In this document: positions 52,284-61,832 of the stretch, in pieces | How the letters are laid out: the number at the start of each line of letters is the position of its first letter | How positions within the stretch are numbered: the first letter of the stretch is position 1 | Assembly: GCA_910584795.1 (NCBI GenBank) | Contig: CAJUBZ010000005.1 | Coordinates: 1-62,489 of the forward strand | Length of the DNA: 62,489 nt | Direction of reading: 5' to 3' | Source: an uncultured Eubacterium sp. | GTDB lineage: Bacteria > Bacillota > Clostridia > Lachnospirales > Lachnospiraceae | Notes under the pieces: generated by a model | Database searches by the model: none | What the model saw: only the letters and a program-made list of their open reading frames with translations | Told to the model about the DNA's origin: nothing | Made by a program: the position numbers and the translations under genes

Positions 52284-52418
52284 AGTTTAGGCAAAATTCG
52301 AAAATTTCATTGCAAGCCATGAAAATTTCGACTCTTGTGGTAGCCTTCAAGGTCAAATGAATTTGCCCTTGGTTCGTTGCCTGTGGAGCTCAACAAACAA
52401 ATGAAAGGAAACACATTT
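52284..52418 (+). promoter_or_regulatory. Structured carAB leader
   Basis: Two clear hairpins: CGAAAATTTCAT/ATGAAAATTTCG (52299-52330, perfect 12-bp arms, loop TGCAAGCC) and CAAGG.CAAAT/ATTTG.CCTTG (52348-52371). A weaker GTTG/CAAC pair follows near 52376-52394. There is no T run and no PyrR-type anti-antiterminator loop that I can recognise. It may be a regulatory RNA of unknown class or a repeat. Confidence 0.5.
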
Positions 52419-53498
52419 ATGAACGCATTTCTTATCTTAGAAGACGGTACAGTTTTCGAAGGAAAATCCATTGGAACACAGAAAGAAGTTATTAGTGAAA
52501 TTGTATTTAACACGTCTATGTGGGGTTATTTAGAAGTATTAACTGACCCATCTTATGCGGGACAGGCAGTATGTATGACATATCCTCTGCAGGGGAATTA
52601 CGGTATTTGTCATGAAGACATGGAATCATTGAAACCATGGCCGGATGCATATATTGTGAATGAATTAAGCCGTATTCCGAGCAACTTCCGATGTGATGAT
52701 ACCATTCAGCATTTCATGGAAGAAAATGATATTCCAGGCATCTCAGGGATTGATACAAGAGCACTGACAAAAATTCTTCGTGAAAAAGGCACGATGAATG
52801 GTATGATTACTACCAATGAAAATTATAATTTAGATGAAGTTCTTCCAAAGATTAAGGAATACAAAGTGACAGGAGTGGTAAAAGAAGTTTCCTGTAAAGA
52901 AAAGAAAGTTTTACCGGGAGAGAAATATAATGTTGCTTTGTTAGATATTGGAGCAAAGAATAATATTGCAGACTCTTTGAATAAGAGAGGTTGCAATGTG
53001 ACAGTTCTTCCTTGCGATTCATCAGCAGAAGAGATGATTGCGATGAATCCTGATGGTATTATGCTGTCCAATGGCCCTGGAGATCCCAAAGAGTGTGTTT
53101 ATCAGATTGAACAGATTAAGAAATTATATGATACAGATATTCCGATTTTTGCTATTTGTCTTGGACATCAGCTTATGGCACTTGCCACAGGAGCTGATAC
53201 GAAGAAAATGAAATATGGACATAGAGGAGGAAATCATCCGGTTAAGGATTTAGATTCCGGTCATGTATATATTTCTTCACAGAACCATGGGTATATGGTA
53301 GATGGTGACACAGTAAACTCTGATGTTGCTAAAGTTGCTTTCGTAAATGTTAATGATAAGACAGTAGAAGGTCTAAGATATAAAAATAAGAGTATATTTA
53401 CAGTTCAGTTCCATCCGGAAGCTTGTCCGGGTCCACAGGATTCCGACAGACTGTTTGATGAATTTATAGAGATGATGGAGGTGAAGAAGAATGCCTAG
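52419..53498 (+). CDS. carA: Carbamoyl-phosphate synthase small subunit
   Basis: A 359-residue glutamine amidotransferase subunit that feeds ammonia to CarB for pyrimidine and arginine synthesis. The N-terminal CarA domain (LEDGTVFEGKSIG; TDPSYAGQ; ISGIDTRALTK) is followed by a class I GATase domain with the nucleophile Cys in FAICLGHQLMALA and the His-x-Glu in TVQFHPEACPGP. Longer starts at 52377 (TTG) and 52401 are possible; ATG 52419 has AAAGGAA at good spacing and gives the family N-terminus. carB overlaps its end by 8 bp. Confidence 0.96.
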   Translation: MNAFLILEDGTVFEGKSIGTQKEVISEIVFNTSMWGYLEVLTDPSYAGQAVCMTYPLQGNYGICHEDMESLKPWPDAYIVNELSRIPSNFRCDDTIQHFMEENDIPGISGIDTRALTKILREKGTMNGMITTNENYNLDEVLPKIKEYKVTGVVKEVSCKEKKVLPGEKYNVALLDIGAKNNIADSLNKRGCNVTVLPCDSSAEEMIAMNPDGIMLSNGPGDPKECVYQIEQIKKLYDTDIPIFAICLGHQLMALATGADTKKMKYGHRGGNHPVKDLDSGHVYISSQNHGYMVDGDTVNSDVAKVAFVNVNDKTVEGLRYKNKSIFTVQFHPEACPGPQDSDRLFDEFIEMMEVKKNA

Positions 53499-56400
53499 AG
53501 ATTTAAGTATAAAGAAGGTTTTAGTAATTGGTTCTGGTCCGATTGTCATTGGACAGGCAGCAGAGTTTGACTACGCTGGTACACAGGCATGTCGTTCTTT
53601 GAAAGAGGAAGGCATTGAGGTAGTACTTTTAAACTCAAACCCAGCTACAATTATGACAGACAAGGATATTGCTGATGAGATTTATATTGAACCATTAACA
53701 GTACCTGTATTAAAGAAGATTATTCAAAAAGAAAAGCCGGACAGCATTCTTCCAACCCTTGGAGGACAGGCAGGACTCAACCTCGCTATGGAAATTGCTG
53801 AAACAGGATTTTTAGAGGAACATGGATGTAGACTGATTGGTACGACATCAGAGACAATCAAAAAGGCAGAGGACCGTCTTGAGTTTAAAGAGACAATGGA
53901 AAAGATTAATGAGCCATGTGCTCCATCTTTAGTTGTTGAAAATGTTGAAGATGGTGTTGCATTTACCAATAAGATTGGTTATCCGGTTGTTCTTCGTCCG
54001 GCTTATACACTTGGTGGCAGCGGAGGCGGTATCGCACACAATCAGGTAGAATTAGTAGAAATTCTTGAGAATGGCCTGAGACTCAGTCGTGTAGGTCAGG
54101 TTTTGGTTGAGAGATGTATTGCAGGTTGGAAAGAAGTAGAGTACGAGGTTATGCGTGACTCTGCAGGAAACTGCATTACAGTATGTAACATGGAAAACAT
54201 TGACCCGGTAGGTGTTCATACAGGAGACAGTATCGTTGTTGCGCCATCTCAGACATTAGGAGATAAGGAACATCAGATGCTTCGTACATCAGCGCTCAAT
54301 ATTATTAATGAGTTGAATATTACCGGTGGATGTAACGTGCAGTATGCACTTCATCCGGAAAGTTTTGAATATTGTGTTATCGAGGTAAATCCTAGAGTAA
54401 GCCGTTCATCAGCACTTGCATCTAAAGCAACCGGTTATCCGATTGCAAAGGTGGCAGCAAAGATTGCTCTTGGATACACATTAGATGAGATTAAGAACGC
54501 AATCACACAGAAAACGTATGCAAGCTTTGAGCCGACACTGGATTACTGTGTCGTTAAGATTCCACGTCTTCCTTTTGATAAGTTTATTACTGCCAGCAGA
54601 AAACTTACAACGCAGATGAAAGCAACCGGTGAAGTTATGAGTATCTGTAACAACTTTGAAGGTGCTTTAATGAAGGCGATTCGTTCATTAGAACAGCATG
54701 TAGAGTGTCTTCTTGACTATGACTTCTCAGAATTAAATGATGATGAACTAGAAGAGATGCTGCACAAAGTAGACGACAGACGTATTTGGGTAATTGCTGA
54801 AGCATTAAGACGTGGTGTGAGTTATGATCATATCCATGAAATTACAATGATTGATAAGTGGTTTATTGATAAACTTGCGATTCTTGTGGAAACGGAAGAG
54901 GCATTAAAAACACAGCCTCTTACAGCAGAGTTATTGAAAGATGCAAAGAGAATTGAGTTTCCGGATACAGTAATCAGCCGATTGACTGGAAAATCTGTGG
55001 ATGAAATTAAGCAGATGAGATATGACAATGGAATCGTTGCAGCATACAAGATGGTTGATACTTGTGCGGCAGAGTTTGAGGCAGCAACACCTTACTACTA
55101 TTCTGTATATGGCGGTGAAAACGAAGCAGCAGAGACAAACCCACCAAAGAAGGTACTTGTGCTTGGTTCCGGTCCTATCCGTATTGGACAGGGTATTGAG
55201 TTTGACTTCTGTTCTGTACATTGTACTTGGGCATTTAAAGAAGAAGGTTATGAGACAATTATCGTAAACAACAACCCAGAGACTGTTTCTACAGATTTTG
55301 ATATTGCTGATAAACTATATTTCGAACCTTTGACACCGGAAGATGTTGAAAATATTGTAAACGTAGAAAAACCGGATGGTGCAGTGGTGCAGTTTGGTGG
55401 ACAGACAGCGATTAAGTTAACAGAAGCACTTATGAAGATGGGAGTTCCAATCCTTGGAACAGACGCAGCAGATGTAGATGCAGCAGAAGATAGAGAGTTA
55501 TTTGATGATATATTAGAACAGTGTGGTATTCCAAGACCAACAGGTGGAACCGTGTTTACAGCAGAAGAAGCAAAAGAAGTAGCGAATAAATTAGGTTATC
55601 CGGTACTTGTCCGTCCTTCCTATGTTCTTGGTGGTCAGGGTATGCAGATTGCTACCTGTGATGAAGAAGTTGAAGAATTTATGGAAATCATTAACAGGAT
55701 TGCTCAGGATCATCCAATCTTAGTAGATAAATATTTACAGGGAACAGAGGTAGAAGTAGATGCAATCTGTGACGGTACAGATATTCTGATTCCGGGAGTT
55801 ATGGAGCATATTGAGAGAGCCGGAGTACATTCCGGTGATAGTATTTCCGTATATCCGGCATATACATTATCACAGGAGATTATTGATACCATTGAAGATT
55901 ATACAAAGAAGCTTGCGATGTCATTACATGTAAAGGGAATGATTAACATTCAGTTCATCGTATGTGACGGTCAGGTTTATGTAATAGAGGTAAATCCACG
56001 TTCTTCAAGAACAGTTCCATACATCAGCAAGGTTACAGGTATTCCAATCGTAAAACTTGCTACGAAATGTATTATTGGAAAGACAATTAAAGAACAAGGG
56101 TTCAAACCGGGCTTACAGCCAAATGCTGATTACTATGCAATCAAGATGCCAGTATTCTCGTTTGAAAAGATTCGTGGTGCAGAAACGAGTTTAGGGCCTG
56201 AAATGAAGTCAACAGGCGAGTGTCTTGGTATTGCAAAGACATTTAATGAAGCATTATACAAAGCATTCTTAGGTTCAGGTGTGGTACTTCCAAAGCATAA
56301 GAAACTGATTATGTCAGTAAAGGATGCTGATAAGCAGGAAGCAATTCCTCTTGCACAGCGTTTTGAAAAATTGGGATATGAGATTTATGCAACAAGAAGC

Positions 56401-56688
56401 ACAGCAGATGTTTTGAGAGAAAATGGTGTGGATGCGATTAAGGTAAATAAAATACATCAGGAAGCACCGACAGTGATGGACTTGTTACTGGAGCATAAGA
56501 TAGATATTGTGATTGATACACCGACACAGGGTCGTGACAAGCATCGTGACGGTTTTCTTATCAGAAGAACATCCATCGAGACAGGGGTAAACTGTTTTAC
56601 AAGTTTGGATACAGTAGATGCATTGTTGACTAGTTTGGAGAGTGATGCAAAAGAAAACCTTACTTTGGTTGACATTGCAACAATATAA
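53491..56688 (+). CDS. carB: Carbamoyl-phosphate synthase large subunit
   Basis: A 1065-residue enzyme with duplicated ATP-grasp halves. The first half (about 1-400) phosphorylates bicarbonate and the second (about 550-935) phosphorylates carbamate; both begin with KKVLVxGSGPIxIGQ. An oligomerisation domain lies between and an MGS-like allosteric domain at the end (about 935-1065). ATP-grasp signatures such as YPVVLRPAYTLGGSGGG and YPVLVRPSYVLGGQGMQ are present in the two halves. The length is normal. Its start lies within carA behind GGAGG, indicating translational coupling. No pyr or arg genes are adjacent. Confidence 0.98.
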   Translation: MPRDLSIKKVLVIGSGPIVIGQAAEFDYAGTQACRSLKEEGIEVVLLNSNPATIMTDKDIADEIYIEPLTVPVLKKIIQKEKPDSILPTLGGQAGLNLAMEIAETGFLEEHGCRLIGTTSETIKKAEDRLEFKETMEKINEPCAPSLVVENVEDGVAFTNKIGYPVVLRPAYTLGGSGGGIAHNQVELVEILENGLRLSRVGQVLVERCIAGWKEVEYEVMRDSAGNCITVCNMENIDPVGVHTGDSIVVAPSQTLGDKEHQMLRTSALNIINELNITGGCNVQYALHPESFEYCVIEVNPRVSRSSALASKATGYPIAKVAAKIALGYTLDEIKNAITQKTYASFEPTLDYCVVKIPRLPFDKFITASRKLTTQMKATGEVMSICNNFEGALMKAIRSLEQHVECLLDYDFSELNDDELEEMLHKVDDRRIWVIAEALRRGVSYDHIHEITMIDKWFIDKLAILVETEEALKTQPLTAELLKDAKRIEFPDTVISRLTGKSVDEIKQMRYDNGIVAAYKMVDTCAAEFEAATPYYYSVYGGENEAAETNPPKKVLVLGSGPIRIGQGIEFDFCSVHCTWAFKEEGYETIIVNNNPETVSTDFDIADKLYFEPLTPEDVENIVNVEKPDGAVVQFGGQTAIKLTEALMKMGVPILGTDAADVDAAEDRELFDDILEQCGIPRPTGGTVFTAEEAKEVANKLGYPVLVRPSYVLGGQGMQIATCDEEVEEFMEIINRIAQDHPILVDKYLQGTEVEVDAICDGTDILIPGVMEHIERAGVHSGDSISVYPAYTLSQEIIDTIEDYTKKLAMSLHVKGMINIQFIVCDGQVYVIEVNPRSSRTVPYISKVTGIPIVKLATKCIIGKTIKEQGFKPGLQPNADYYAIKMPVFSFEKIRGAETSLGPEMKSTGECLGIAKTFNEALYKAFLGSGVVLPKHKKLIMSVKDADKQEAIPLAQRFEKLGYEIYATRSTADVLRENGVDAIKVNKIHQEAPTVMDLLLEHKIDIVIDTPTQGRDKHRDGFLIRRTSIETGVNCFTSLDTVDALLTSLESDAKENLTLVDIATI

Positions 56689-56905
56689 CTCACCAGCAGA
56701 AAATCAAGCGTCTGCGAAGCAGACATTTGATTTTACCTGGTGAGTTAGCGAAAAAAGCTTTGCTTTTGAGCTAAGTTTTGAAAATCAAGCGTCTGCGGAG
56801 CAGACATTTGATTTACGCGAATAGTGAGGAAAAGCGCATACTAGTATGCAGATTTGACGAGCATCGCGATAACTTGAGGAACGCGCAAAGCGTGTTTCTC
56901 AAGTT
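56687..56905. repeat. Chain of palindromes between carB and the kinase gene
   Basis: Hairpin 56687-56746: AACTCACCAG and CTGGTGAGTT enclose TCAAGCGTCTGC/GCAGACATTTGA. Hairpin 56745-56774 is built on AGC..AAAAAGC/GCTTTT. Hairpin 56780-56814 repeats the TCAAGCGTCTGC/GCAGACATTTGA unit. Hairpin 56871-56905: AACTTGAG..AAC.CGC/GCG.GTT.CTCAAGTT. The whole gap of about 250 bp is therefore repeat DNA. No T runs follow. Confidence 0.7.
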
Positions 56906-56937
56906 GTGGAGAGAAGCACATCCGGGAAGGTGTGTGA

Positions 56938-57729
56938 ATGAAAAATATAATAAACAATGTTGTTGGAGGAAGATATTATGTATTAGAACATATAGGTTCC
57001 GGAGGCTGTTCTGATGTTTACAAGGTCAGAGATATTTATTCGGGGCTGTTTTACGCATTAAAGAAATACATAACATCGGATCCGGCAAATCAAAAGAATT
57101 TAATGGAAGGAATGGAGAAGGAATTAAATGCTCTAAAGTATTGTTCTCATCCGAGCCTTCCAAAAATTTATAATATAATTAAGGAAGAAGAAAACTTCTA
57201 CTTGGTTATGGAGTATGTAGAGGGGATAAATCTAAAGAAGTATGTTGCCCGAAATGGAATTGTAAAGACAAAATTGTTACAGGATATTATGATGCAGGTT
57301 TGCAGTGGGATTTATTATCTGCATTCTTTAGAGCCACCGGTTGTATACAGGGATTTGAAACCTTCTAATATTATCTTAAAGAATGACGGACGTGTAAAAT
57401 TAATAGATTTTGGAATAGCGAAAAGATATCGTACAGACGTTGCAGATGAGCAGGCGTTTGGAAGTGTTGGATTTGCGGCACCAGAACAGTTTGGAGATGC
57501 GAAGGGCATGTCTTTGTACAATACTGATATTAGAACTGACATTTATGGGATTGGTACGACAATGTATTATTTGAAAACAAAGACCAAATATACTGGCAGA
57601 ATTTCTTCTCGAAAAATACATGGAAAGTTGAAAAGAATTATTAAGAAGTGTACACAAGTAAATCCAAATAAAAGATATCAGAATTGTATTGAGGTCTTAT
57701 GTGAGATGAAATCCTTGCATATTCTTTGA
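56938..57729 (+). CDS. Hanks-type serine/threonine protein kinase
   Basis: A 263-residue soluble kinase consisting of the catalytic domain only. The glycine-rich loop reads GSGGCSDVYK (about 20-29) and the ATP-binding Lys is in YALKKY. The catalytic loop is VYRDLKPSNIIL (Tyr for the usual His, as in many bacterial kinases), the metal motif LIDFGIAKR, and the activation-segment end GFAAPEQFG. There is no membrane segment or PASTA repeat, so it is not the cell-wall sensor PrkC. Targets unknown. The start has GGGAAGG upstream, within a GC-rich repeat zone. It is followed by the UDP-sugar pyrophosphorylase gene, a possible functional neighbour. Confidence 0.88.
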   Translation: MKNIINNVVGGRYYVLEHIGSGGCSDVYKVRDIYSGLFYALKKYITSDPANQKNLMEGMEKELNALKYCSHPSLPKIYNIIKEEENFYLVMEYVEGINLKKYVARNGIVKTKLLQDIMMQVCSGIYYLHSLEPPVVYRDLKPSNIILKNDGRVKLIDFGIAKRYRTDVADEQAFGSVGFAAPEQFGDAKGMSLYNTDIRTDIYGIGTTMYYLKTKTKYTGRISSRKIHGKLKRIIKKCTQVNPNKRYQNCIEVLCEMKSLHIL

Positions 57730-57784
57730 AAATATTTTATATTCTATATATTATATAATTTTAATGTGAAATGGAGGAATTAAA

Positions 57785-59014
57785 ATGAGTTACGAGCAAG
57801 CTAAAATATTATTAGAGAAATATGGTCAGACACAGCTTTTAAAATATTATGATGAGTTAAATGACATTCAGAAAGAATCTCTTTTAAAACAAATTAGTGA
57901 GATTGATTTTGGTTTGTTAGATTTAGTGAAAGATGGAGAGTCAGCAACTGAAAAGGGAATTATAACACCTTTGGATGATGCAGTGTCTATTCAGGATATT
58001 GAAGAAAATAAGGAAAAATATACAGCAATTGGTGTTGATGCCATAAAACAAGGAAAAGTAGCAGCACTTCTTCTGGCTGGAGGTATGGGAACAAGACTTG
58101 GTTCAGATAAGCCAAAAGGAATGTATAATATTGGTGAAACAAAAGATGTTTACATTTTTGAAATGCTGATAAGAAATTTAATGGATGTTGTAAATCAGAC
58201 AGGTGCATGGGTTCCATTGTATATCATGACCAGTGAGAAAAACAATGATGATACAGTAAACTTTTTTAAAGAAAAAAATTATTTTGGATATGATCCGGAC
58301 TATGTTGACTTTTTTGTACAGGAGATGGCTCCGGCAGCAACTTTTGATGGAAAGATTTATCTTGAGGAGAAGGACAGAGTGTCAACATCTCCAAATGGAA
58401 ATGGCGGCTGGTTTATCTCATTTGTTAAGGCGGGACTTTGTGAGAAGGCGAAAGCAAGAGGTGTAGAATATATTAATATTTTTGCTGTAGATAATGTATG
58501 CCAGCGTATGGCAGACCCATGTTTTGTTGGCGCAATGATTGATGGCGGATACCGTTCTGCTTCAAAGGTTGTATCTAAGGCAAATCCGGAAGAAAAAGTA
58601 GGAGTACTATGTTTAGAAGATGGTAAGCCTTCGATTGTTGAGTATTATGAATTGACCGAGGACATGCGTTATGAGACAAAAGAGAATGGTGAACTTGCTT
58701 ATAAATATGGTGTTATTTTAAATTATTTATTCAATATGGAAGATTTAGAAAAAAATCTTGAGAACAATTTAGTAGTTCATATTGTAAAAAAGAAGATTCC
58801 TTATATTGATGAAAATGGAAATGCAGTAAAGCCGGAAAGTGAAAATGGTTATAAATTTGAAACACTTGTTTTAGATATGATTCATATGATGGATAATTGT
58901 CTGGCATATGAGGTGGTACGAGAGAAAGAGTTTGCACCAATTAAGAATAAGACAGGAGTAGATTCAGTAGATACTGCAAAAGCCTTATTGAAGCAGAATG
59001 GTGTAGAATTGTAA
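57785..59014 (+). CDS. UDP-sugar pyrophosphorylase (UDPGP/UAP family)
   Basis: A 409-residue nucleotidyltransferase of the eukaryote-like UDPGP family. The UTP-binding motif is LLLAGGMGTRLGSDKPKGMYNIG (about residues 97-118), followed by YIMTSEKNNDDT, QEMAPAATFDGKIYLEE, NGNGGWF and FAVDNVCQRMADP. These are the segments of the UDP-N-acetylglucosamine/galactosamine and UDP-glucose pyrophosphorylases. It differs from the bacterial GalU and GlmU folds' usual sequences. The exact sugar (GlcNAc-1-P or Glc-1-P) is not decided. GGAGG precedes the ATG. Confidence 0.87.
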   Translation: MSYEQAKILLEKYGQTQLLKYYDELNDIQKESLLKQISEIDFGLLDLVKDGESATEKGIITPLDDAVSIQDIEENKEKYTAIGVDAIKQGKVAALLLAGGMGTRLGSDKPKGMYNIGETKDVYIFEMLIRNLMDVVNQTGAWVPLYIMTSEKNNDDTVNFFKEKNYFGYDPDYVDFFVQEMAPAATFDGKIYLEEKDRVSTSPNGNGGWFISFVKAGLCEKAKARGVEYINIFAVDNVCQRMADPCFVGAMIDGGYRSASKVVSKANPEEKVGVLCLEDGKPSIVEYYELTEDMRYETKENGELAYKYGVILNYLFNMEDLEKNLENNLVVHIVKKKIPYIDENGNAVKPESENGYKFETLVLDMIHMMDNCLAYEVVREKEFAPIKNKTGVDSVDTAKALLKQNGVEL

Positions 59015-59089
59015 AATATTGAAATATCATAATAAAGTTTCAATTTAGATTAGAGCAGATCAGAGAGAAATTAAATTTGGAGAAAAGCA

Positions 59090-60853
59090 ATGAAGAAGTT
59101 ACTGGAGTTAATTACAGAGGAATTTGAAAAAGCATTTGATGCATGTGGTTATGATACAAAATTAGGTAAAGTTGGAATTTCTAACAGACCAGATCTTTGT
59201 CAGTATCAGTGTAATGGTGCGATGGCAGGTGCAAAGTTGTATCATAAAGCGCCGATTATGATAGCAAATGATGTTGTAACTGCGATTGGAGAGCATCCAA
59301 TGTTTCAGTCAGTCGAGGCAGTAAATCCAGGGTTTATTAATATTAATTTAAATAGTGGATTTGTGGCGGAATACTTAGATAACGTAGCAGATGCAGAGAA
59401 ATTTGGAGCTATTAACGACAATATGGAAACAATCGTAGTAGATTATGGTGGAGCCAATGTTGCAAAGCCGTTACATATTGGACATTTACGTTCTGCAGTT
59501 ATTGGTGAAAGTGTAAAACGTATTGTAAAATATATGGGAAATAAAGTAATTGGTGATGTTCATCTAGGAGACTGGGGACTTCAGATGGGACTTATTATTA
59601 CAGAACTCCAGGAACGTAAGCCGGAGCTGGTTTATTTTGATGAAAGTTATAGTGGAGATTATCCAAGTAATGCACCCTTTACAATTTCAGAATTAGAAGA
59701 AATATATCCATGTGCCAGCAAAAAGTCAAAAGAAGATGAAGCCTTTAAAGAACGTGCTCATCAGGCTACATTGAAATTACAAAGTGGATATGCTCCTTAT
59801 TATGCTTTATGGCAACATATTATGAACGTCTCAAAAGTAGATTTAAAGAAAAATTATGATAATTTAAATGTTGAGTTTGATTTATGGAAGGGTGAGAGTG
59901 ATGCCCAGCCATATATTCCGGGGCTGATTCAGGATTTGATTGATAAAGGACTGGCATATGAAAGTCAGGGGGCATTGGTAGTAGATATTGCAGAGGAAGG
60001 AGATAGCAAAGAGCTTCCTCCTTGTATTGTACGTAAATCTGACGGGGCGGCATTGTATGCTACATCGGATATTGCCACATTAGTTCAGAGAGAGCAGGAT
60101 TTTCAACCAAACAAGTATGTTTATCTTGCAGATAAGAGACAGGATTTACATTATACACAGTTTTTCCGTGTGGCAAAGAAAGCTGGAATTGTAAAACCAG
60201 ATACAGAGCTTAATTTTATTGGATTTGGCACTATGAATGGTGCAGACGGTAAGCCTTTTAAAACACGTGAAGGTGGTGTGATGCGTCTGGAAAATCTGAT
60301 TTCACAGATTAATGATGCTGTTTATAATAAGATTATGGAAAATCGTTCTGTCAGTGAAGATGAAGCAAGAAAAACTTCTGAAATCGTAGGCCTTGCAGCC
60401 TTGAAGTATGGTGATTTATCCAATCAGGCATCAAAAGATTATATATTTGATATTGAACGATTTGCTTCTTTTGAAGGAAATACCGGACCATATATTTTAT
60501 ATACTATTGTTCGTATTAAATCTATTATTGAGAAGTATAAAGCAGAAGGTGGACAAGTAGAGAATTTAACTGTTATGGATACTGACAATGGGGAACAGCT
60601 ACAGCTTATGCTTGAAATTGCCAAGGTAAACGAGGTTATTGAAAACGCAGCGAAGGAACTGGCACCTCACAAGATTTGTTCATATATTTATGATTTATCA
60701 AATGCATTTAATCGTTTCTACCATGGAACAAAGATTCTTGCAGAAGAAGATGAGACAAAGAAGAAAGGATATATTGCATTAATTGATTTGACAAAGAAGG
60801 TGTTGGAAACAGGTATTGATTTACTTGGCTTTGAAGCACCGGATAGAATGTAG
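59090..60853 (+). CDS. argS: Arginyl-tRNA synthetase
   Basis: A 587-residue class I synthetase. An N-terminal Add-1 domain (about 1-110) is followed by the catalytic core with DYGGANVAKPLHIGHLRSAVIGES (the HIGH motif at about 130-140) and the C-terminal helical anticodon domain (about 455-587) with SNAFNRFYHGTKIL. As in most arginyl enzymes, a canonical KMSKS loop is not visible; the corresponding stretch is MNGADGKPFKTREGG. No T-box leader is seen in the 75-bp gap upstream. The start has a weak GGAG site. Confidence 0.96.
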   Translation: MKKLLELITEEFEKAFDACGYDTKLGKVGISNRPDLCQYQCNGAMAGAKLYHKAPIMIANDVVTAIGEHPMFQSVEAVNPGFININLNSGFVAEYLDNVADAEKFGAINDNMETIVVDYGGANVAKPLHIGHLRSAVIGESVKRIVKYMGNKVIGDVHLGDWGLQMGLIITELQERKPELVYFDESYSGDYPSNAPFTISELEEIYPCASKKSKEDEAFKERAHQATLKLQSGYAPYYALWQHIMNVSKVDLKKNYDNLNVEFDLWKGESDAQPYIPGLIQDLIDKGLAYESQGALVVDIAEEGDSKELPPCIVRKSDGAALYATSDIATLVQREQDFQPNKYVYLADKRQDLHYTQFFRVAKKAGIVKPDTELNFIGFGTMNGADGKPFKTREGGVMRLENLISQINDAVYNKIMENRSVSEDEARKTSEIVGLAALKYGDLSNQASKDYIFDIERFASFEGNTGPYILYTIVRIKSIIEKYKAEGGQVENLTVMDTDNGEQLQLMLEIAKVNEVIENAAKELAPHKICSYIYDLSNAFNRFYHGTKILAEEDETKKKGYIALIDLTKKVLETGIDLLGFEAPDRM

Positions 60854-60857
60854 GTAT

Positions 60858-60893
60858 AAACATGTGACCTGATAATAGGTTGCATGTTTTTCT
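60858..60893 (+). terminator. Terminator after argS
   Basis: AAACATG.GACCT pairs with AGGTTGCATGTTTTT around GATAAT. Confidence 0.75.
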
Positions 60894-61295
60894 ATATGTG
60901 ATGAGATTATAATTAGTTTTGCACACGATAAAAATGTCTCATAAATAATTCTTAACGTTTACAAAAGATATGAATACAATATTGTTTAAGGCTCCTTTAT
61001 ATTCTAGCCAGATATTAATATTATTTAAGAACGGAAACCTTTGTATAAAACATGGGAAAGATAACATAATTCCGCATTCGGTTTGAAGAAGATGTGGAAT
61101 TATAGTGAATGGCATAATATACAATAGAATGGCAAATGTCGATTTTGGAAAATAGGACATTACGCAACATGATGTGTTACATGGAATCAAAAAAGAGTAC
61201 ATGTCAGTTGGTTGTTATGTTGCATATGATATGTCATAATATATTTTGTCTTGATGGCCGGAAGATAATATTTTGAATGACAGGAGAAGGAATAT
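60894..61295. other. AT-rich gap without recognisable gene
   Basis: About 400 bases with frequent stops in all frames of any protein-like composition. I see no clear promoter, repeat or RNA apart from the ribosome site AGGAGAAGG before 61296. It may be decayed coding DNA. Confidence 0.4.
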
Positions 61296-61691
61296 ATGAG
61301 TTTAGGATCAAATATTTGTTTTTTAAGAAAGCAGAAAAAATATACACAGGAACAACAAAATAGATTTGGAATGCATGGATATGTGGCAGCTTACATTTTG
61401 CCAGAAGGGTTTGATACGGAATGTCCCGGCGTAGAGTATGCGGAAAATGCAGAAGCTATCTACGCAATGATTACCATAAAAGAGCCATTTATACAGCCTT
61501 TTGAGAGAATTCCTAATGCATATAAAATTATAATGGAATATCTCCAAGCAAATAATTTTAAAGAGAAACAACAAGATAACATTGTCAGTTGCTTTGAATA
61601 TGAATATGAAGAAAATGGAGTTGTATATATGGATGTTTATATTCATATTGATGGTGTTACCAAAGTTGATGCTATTTCACGGTTTAATTGA
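61296..61691 (+). pseudogene. Internally deleted XRE/GyrI-like regulator
   Basis: The 131-residue frame joins two unrelated ends. Residues 1-20 (MSLGSNICFLRKQKKYTQEQ) are the first helix of an XRE DNA-binding domain, which normally continues for another 40 residues. From about residue 27 the sequence (HGYVAAYILPEGFDTECPGVEYAE ... FIQPFERIPNAYKIIMEYLQ ... YMDVYIHI) is the end of a GyrI-like effector-binding domain, as found at the C-terminus of XRE regulators in clostridia. The middle is missing, and the frame is kept. DNA binding should be lost, so it is probably a decayed regulator. The ribosome site AGGAGAAGG is intact. Confidence 0.65.
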
Positions 61692-61780
61692 AATGGCTTA
61701 AAAGAGAAACAGGAGATCAATTAATGAGGGATTGGACAAAAGTCAGTACATCAGATGCATTGGTGATAAATAGATTTACT

Positions 61781-61817
61781 AAAAGGCGTTGCACTAGTTT
61801 AAGTGTCAACGCCTTTT
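61781..61817. terminator. Bidirectional terminator
   Basis: AAAAGGCGTTG and CAACGCCTTTT pair around an ACT/AGT-closed loop, between convergent genes. Confidence 0.8.
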
Positions 61818-61832
61818 ATTACAGTAAAAAGT

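Noticed and set aside
52284..52418. PyrR-binding attenuator
   Set aside because: No terminator T run and no recognisable PyrR loop sequence in the carAB leader.
56778..57014. 78-codon frame before the kinase
   Set aside because: It overlaps the repeat chain and the kinase start in another frame.
59015..59089. T-box leader for argS
   Set aside because: The gap is only 75 bp and lacks the T-box sequence and terminator.
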